Positions 6,760 through 8,060 of a stretch of 8,060 bases of DNA are shown piece by piece. The number at the start of each line of letters is the position of its first letter. The first letter of the stretch is position 1. The notes under the pieces are model-generated. The model made no database searches. It was given only the letters and a program-made list of their open reading frames with translations, and was not told the origin of the DNA. Made by a program: the position numbers and the translations under genes. The stretch lies in the NCBI GenBank assembly GCA_902782705.1, contig CACZOL010000107.1, forward strand, positions 1-8,060, written 5' to 3'. Origin of the DNA: an uncultured Selenomonadaceae bacterium (GTDB taxonomy: Bacteria > Bacillota > Negativicutes > Selenomonadales > Selenomonadaceae).

Positions 6760-6796
6760 CAACGTAACACCGCCGACAATCGGCGGTGTTACGTTG
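6760..6796. repeat. Perfect 17-bp stem-loop
   Basis: The arms at 6760-6776 (CAACGTAACACCGCCGA) and 6780-6796 (TCGGCGGTGTTACGTTG) are exact reverse complements around a CAA loop. This is the longest perfect hairpin in the window. No T-tract follows on either strand, so termination is unlikely. Such extruding hairpins are known in single-strand origins, transfer origins and folded recombination sites of mobile elements. Confidence 0.85.
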
Positions 6797-7210
6797 ATAC
6801 ACAGGATTGGTCAAATCCCAAAAACACGGCTTCGGGCCTATGAAGGGTTAAGAGCGGTCTTGGGTGAGGTTTGGTCGGACCTCTTTGTAAAGATAAGTTT
6901 TCGGGCCTTTTTTCGGTTCTGGGGTAATCCGCGCGCATAGCGCGATAATTTCGGCGCGGTTACGCCGATTTACGAGGATAAAATCCTCTCTCGTCGCCTT
7001 TTTAGTAAACAAAAAGGCTAGTATTAAATTTCATACTTACCGCTTTTTTACTTATTTTTTTGTTGGCGTTGGCATATTGATCCAAACGCCAATTAGAGGG
7101 TTTCCCCTCTGGGGCATCTCTATCTTAGACCGTTAGATTTCTGAAGTCAAATTTAAAATAATATTCTTCCATACCCGTAAAATAATCGACCTCGAAGAAT
7201 GGCTTAAAAT

Positions 7211-7239
7211 TTCATAAAAAGAAAACTGTCTGCTATAAT
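7211..7239 (+). promoter_or_regulatory. Strong predicted promoter for the leader and downstream gene
   Basis: TATAAT (7234-7239) is a perfect -10 and is preceded by TG one base upstream (7231-7232), making it an extended -10. TTCATA at 7211-7216 matches the -35 consensus at 4 of 6 positions with the ideal 17-bp spacer. Transcription would start near 7246, about 350 nt before the next solid start codon at 7596. A weak 7-bp inverted repeat (ATTCTTC 7163-7169, GAAGAAT 7194-7200) lies just upstream and could be an operator. Confidence 0.75.
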
Positions 7240-7262
7240 TCTTATAAAGGACGGGGAATAAC

Positions 7263-7307
7263 GTGGTTCGTGAACTTCGCGCGGGTCCCGCGCTCCGTGT
7301 CTATTAG
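7263..7307 (+). CDS. Possible 14-residue leader peptide
   Basis: A GTG at 7263 lies 6 bases after GGGG within AAAGGACGGGG (7246-7256) and opens VVRELRAGPALRVY followed by TAG. The stop codon (7305-7307) falls exactly in the TAGC loop of the 15-bp hairpin 7290-7323, so a translating ribosome would melt or block that stem. This is the geometry of leader-peptide attenuation, but no run of regulatory codons is visible. The call rests on position only. Confidence 0.22.
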   Translation: MVRELRAGPALRVY

Positions 7308-7323
7308 CATAGACACGGAGCGC
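7290..7323. repeat. Perfect 15-bp stem-loop in the leader
   Basis: GCGCTCCGTGTCTAT (7290-7304) and its exact reverse complement (7309-7323) flank TAGC. A second dyad, GCGCGGG-T-CCCGCGC (7279-7293), shares bases 7290-7293 with its 5' arm, so the two structures compete. No T-tract follows the stem, so as a simple terminator it would be poor. Confidence 0.8.
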
Positions 7324-7514
7324 AACAGGCGAAACGGCGCGATTTCCTCCGCCACTTTCGCCCTCCGCGCAAAAAACAAAAAGGAAACGCCGAAGGAAAC
7401 CGAAGTCCCCTTCGGGAGCCTCGGCCTTCGGCACGGCTCCGCCCTCTGCCCTTCGGGCGACGGCTCCGCCGAAAAAAGCGGCAACCAAGACGGCAAAGCC
7501 GTCATCGTCGCATA

Positions 7515-7533
7515 GGGACGGCTTCGCCGTCCC
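7515..7533. repeat. 8-bp palindrome with TTC loop
   Basis: GGGACGGC (7515-7522) and GCCGTCCC (7526-7533) flank TTC. It is directly followed by GCCC-TTC-GGGC (7535-7545), which has the same loop. The shorter GCCC-TTC-GGGC unit also occurs at 7448-7458, so it is a repeated unit in the leader. Confidence 0.7.
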
Positions 7534-7595
7534 AGCCCTTCGGGCATAGCGAAGCCTACGGCATCGCCTTTTAGATTACGAAAGGAGAGACCAAC

Positions 7596-8060
7596 ATGAA
7601 AGAATACCAGCCCGATCCTTTTCGGCTTATCACATGGAAAGATCTTCAATCCGTCGCGGGTTTGACCACAACGGGAAAGCGGGATTTGCTTGTTTATTAT
7701 TCCCGCCTCGGCGGAGAGAAACGGCGGCTTGTAATGTCTATTTGGCGGCAAGCCGTCCAAACCGTTAAAGTCTCGACAGAAGAAGAAAGCGCCGAACGCC
7801 GTGCGGCTAACAATCTCGCGCGGGATAACCGCGACGAATATAATGATAGAGCCTTGCTTGCGGCCATACGTATAGTAGTAAACCACGAATATACACACGC
7901 ACAAGAACTGAACGCACGGGATTTCCGCGCCATTGCCGAATCGAAACGGCGGGAACGTTGGAGAAAGAGCCTCAAACATAAAATTTTGAGACAGTACGAC
8001 CTTATCACAAAGTTGTATGATAGGTATGGACGATGGAGCGAAGTCATAAAAGCAATACGC
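7596..8060 (+). CDS. Unrecognised gene, 5' part (runs off the right end)
   Basis: The ATG at 7596 is preceded by AAAGGAG (7581-7587) with an 8-nt spacing, an excellent RBS. The frame then stays open for 155 codons to the window end without a stop. The visible protein begins MKEYQPDPFRLITWKDLQSV and is strongly basic and hydrophilic. It has many Arg and Lys in probable helices (AESKRRERWRKSLKHKI, about 114-130) and no signal peptide, membrane segment or metal motif. The stretch LITKLYDRYGRWSEVIKAI (136-154) might start a helix-turn-helix (weak inference). I do not recognise the family. Its position divergent from a tyrosine recombinase, across a structured spacer, suggests a mobile-element protein such as a replication, mobilisation or regulatory factor. 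That is inferred from context only. Confidence 0.75.
   Translation, partial: MKEYQPDPFRLITWKDLQSVAGLTTTGKRDLLVYYSRLGGEKRRLVMSIWRQAVQTVKVSTEEESAERRAANNLARDNRDEYNDRALLAAIRIVVNHEYTHAQELNARDFRAIAESKRRERWRKSLKHKILRQYDLITKLYDRYGRWSEVIKAIR

Larger units (their letters stand above)
6500..7210. other. Non-coding, hairpin-rich spacer upstream of the recombinase
   Basis: About 0.7 kb lacks a believable reading frame on either strand but contains many perfect or near-perfect stems. They are at 6539-6551 (5 bp, CAA loop), 6618-6641 (CCCCGCG with a 2-nt bulge), 6658-6680 (8 bp), 6760-6796 (17 bp), 6932-6944 (5 bp, ATA loop), 6951-6968 (6 bp), 6974-6988 (6 bp, AAA loop), 6996-7018 (8 bp), 7063-7092 (8 bp) and 7095-7110 (6 bp). 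CCCC-TCT-GGGG (7104-7114) is a mutually exclusive alternative to the last stem. This density suits an origin of transfer or replication, a recombinase-associated site, or a structured RNA. The sequence alone does not choose among them. Confidence 0.55.
7246..7595 (+). other. Hairpin-array leader before the unknown gene
   Basis: Between the strong promoter and the RBS at 7581 the transcript would fold into successive small stems. They are at 7290-7323 (15 bp), 7406-7417, 7424-7432, 7448-7458, 7461-7471, 7489-7503, 7515-7533 (8 bp), 7535-7545 and 7549-7567. Most later ones have 3-nt loops (TTC, TCC or AAA). The last, GCGA-GCC/GGC-TCGC with one A-A mismatch, is followed by CTTTT right before the RBS and so resembles a weak terminator. 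The array could be an attenuator leader, or an accumulation of REP-like palindromes common to the genome. Confidence 0.55.

Noticed and set aside
7270..7515. 81-codon plus-strand frame beginning GTG in the leader
   Set aside because: Its composition follows the hairpin array (repeated PSG and GSA-like segments from palindromes), and its start is worse spaced from the RBS than GTG 7263. It might be translated, but nothing supports a function.
6500..7595. CRISPR array or iteron series
   Set aside because: The repeats are inverted stems of differing sequence, not regularly spaced direct repeats. Short repeats such as CAAAGGCATT (about 6569 and 6734) occur only twice.
7242..7979. 245-codon minus-strand frame across the leader and the 7596 gene
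   Set aside because: It is antisense to the gene with the strong RBS at 7581, runs through every palindrome of the leader, and has no motifs.

Overview
The window looks like a stretch of a moderately GC-rich Gram-positive-lineage chromosome. The Selenomonas-like style of the MetH protein and the abundance of short GC-rich palindromes suggest the class Negativicutes. That placement is inference from sequence style only. The left 4.75 kb reads as ordinary chromosome, and the right 3.3 kb reads as the edge of a mobile or accessory element.

Left part. Positions 2-292 hold the C-terminal 96 residues of a DUF362-family protein, closed by a bidirectional hairpin terminator (307-326). Convergent to it, on the minus strand, is a 619-residue protein (334-2193). 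It combines a degenerate NRPS-type condensation fold, with its HHxxxDG motif eroded to AQIIMDR, and a C-terminal cyclic-nucleotide-binding-like domain without a helix-turn-helix. A divergent promoter region (2194-2370) separates it from a 790-residue short-form cobalamin-dependent methionine synthase (MetH, 2371-4743). That MetH has the homocysteine, methyl-tetrahydrofolate and B12 modules but no AdoMet-dependent reactivation domain.

Middle part. Just downstream of metH are two ParB-binding parS-like sites, one matching 15 of 16 consensus bases and one matching 13 of 16, centred 34 bp apart. Next comes an AT-rich stretch with no convincing gene, then a GC-rich stretch of small palindromes and a 14-bp direct repeat, and a hairpin at 5390-5411.

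Right part. A minus-strand tyrosine recombinase (5474-6499) has every expected catalytic residue. Upstream of it lies about 0.7 kb of non-coding DNA rich in perfect hairpins, including one with a 17-bp stem. A strong plus-strand promoter (7211-7239) then leads into a roughly 350-nt leader made of successive small hairpins. The leader ends at a well-placed ribosome binding site and an unrecognised open gene (7596 to the window end, 155 codons visible). The recombinase, the structured spacer and the divergent unknown gene are best read as the integration end and control region of an integrated element. No attachment-site repeat can be demonstrated within the window.
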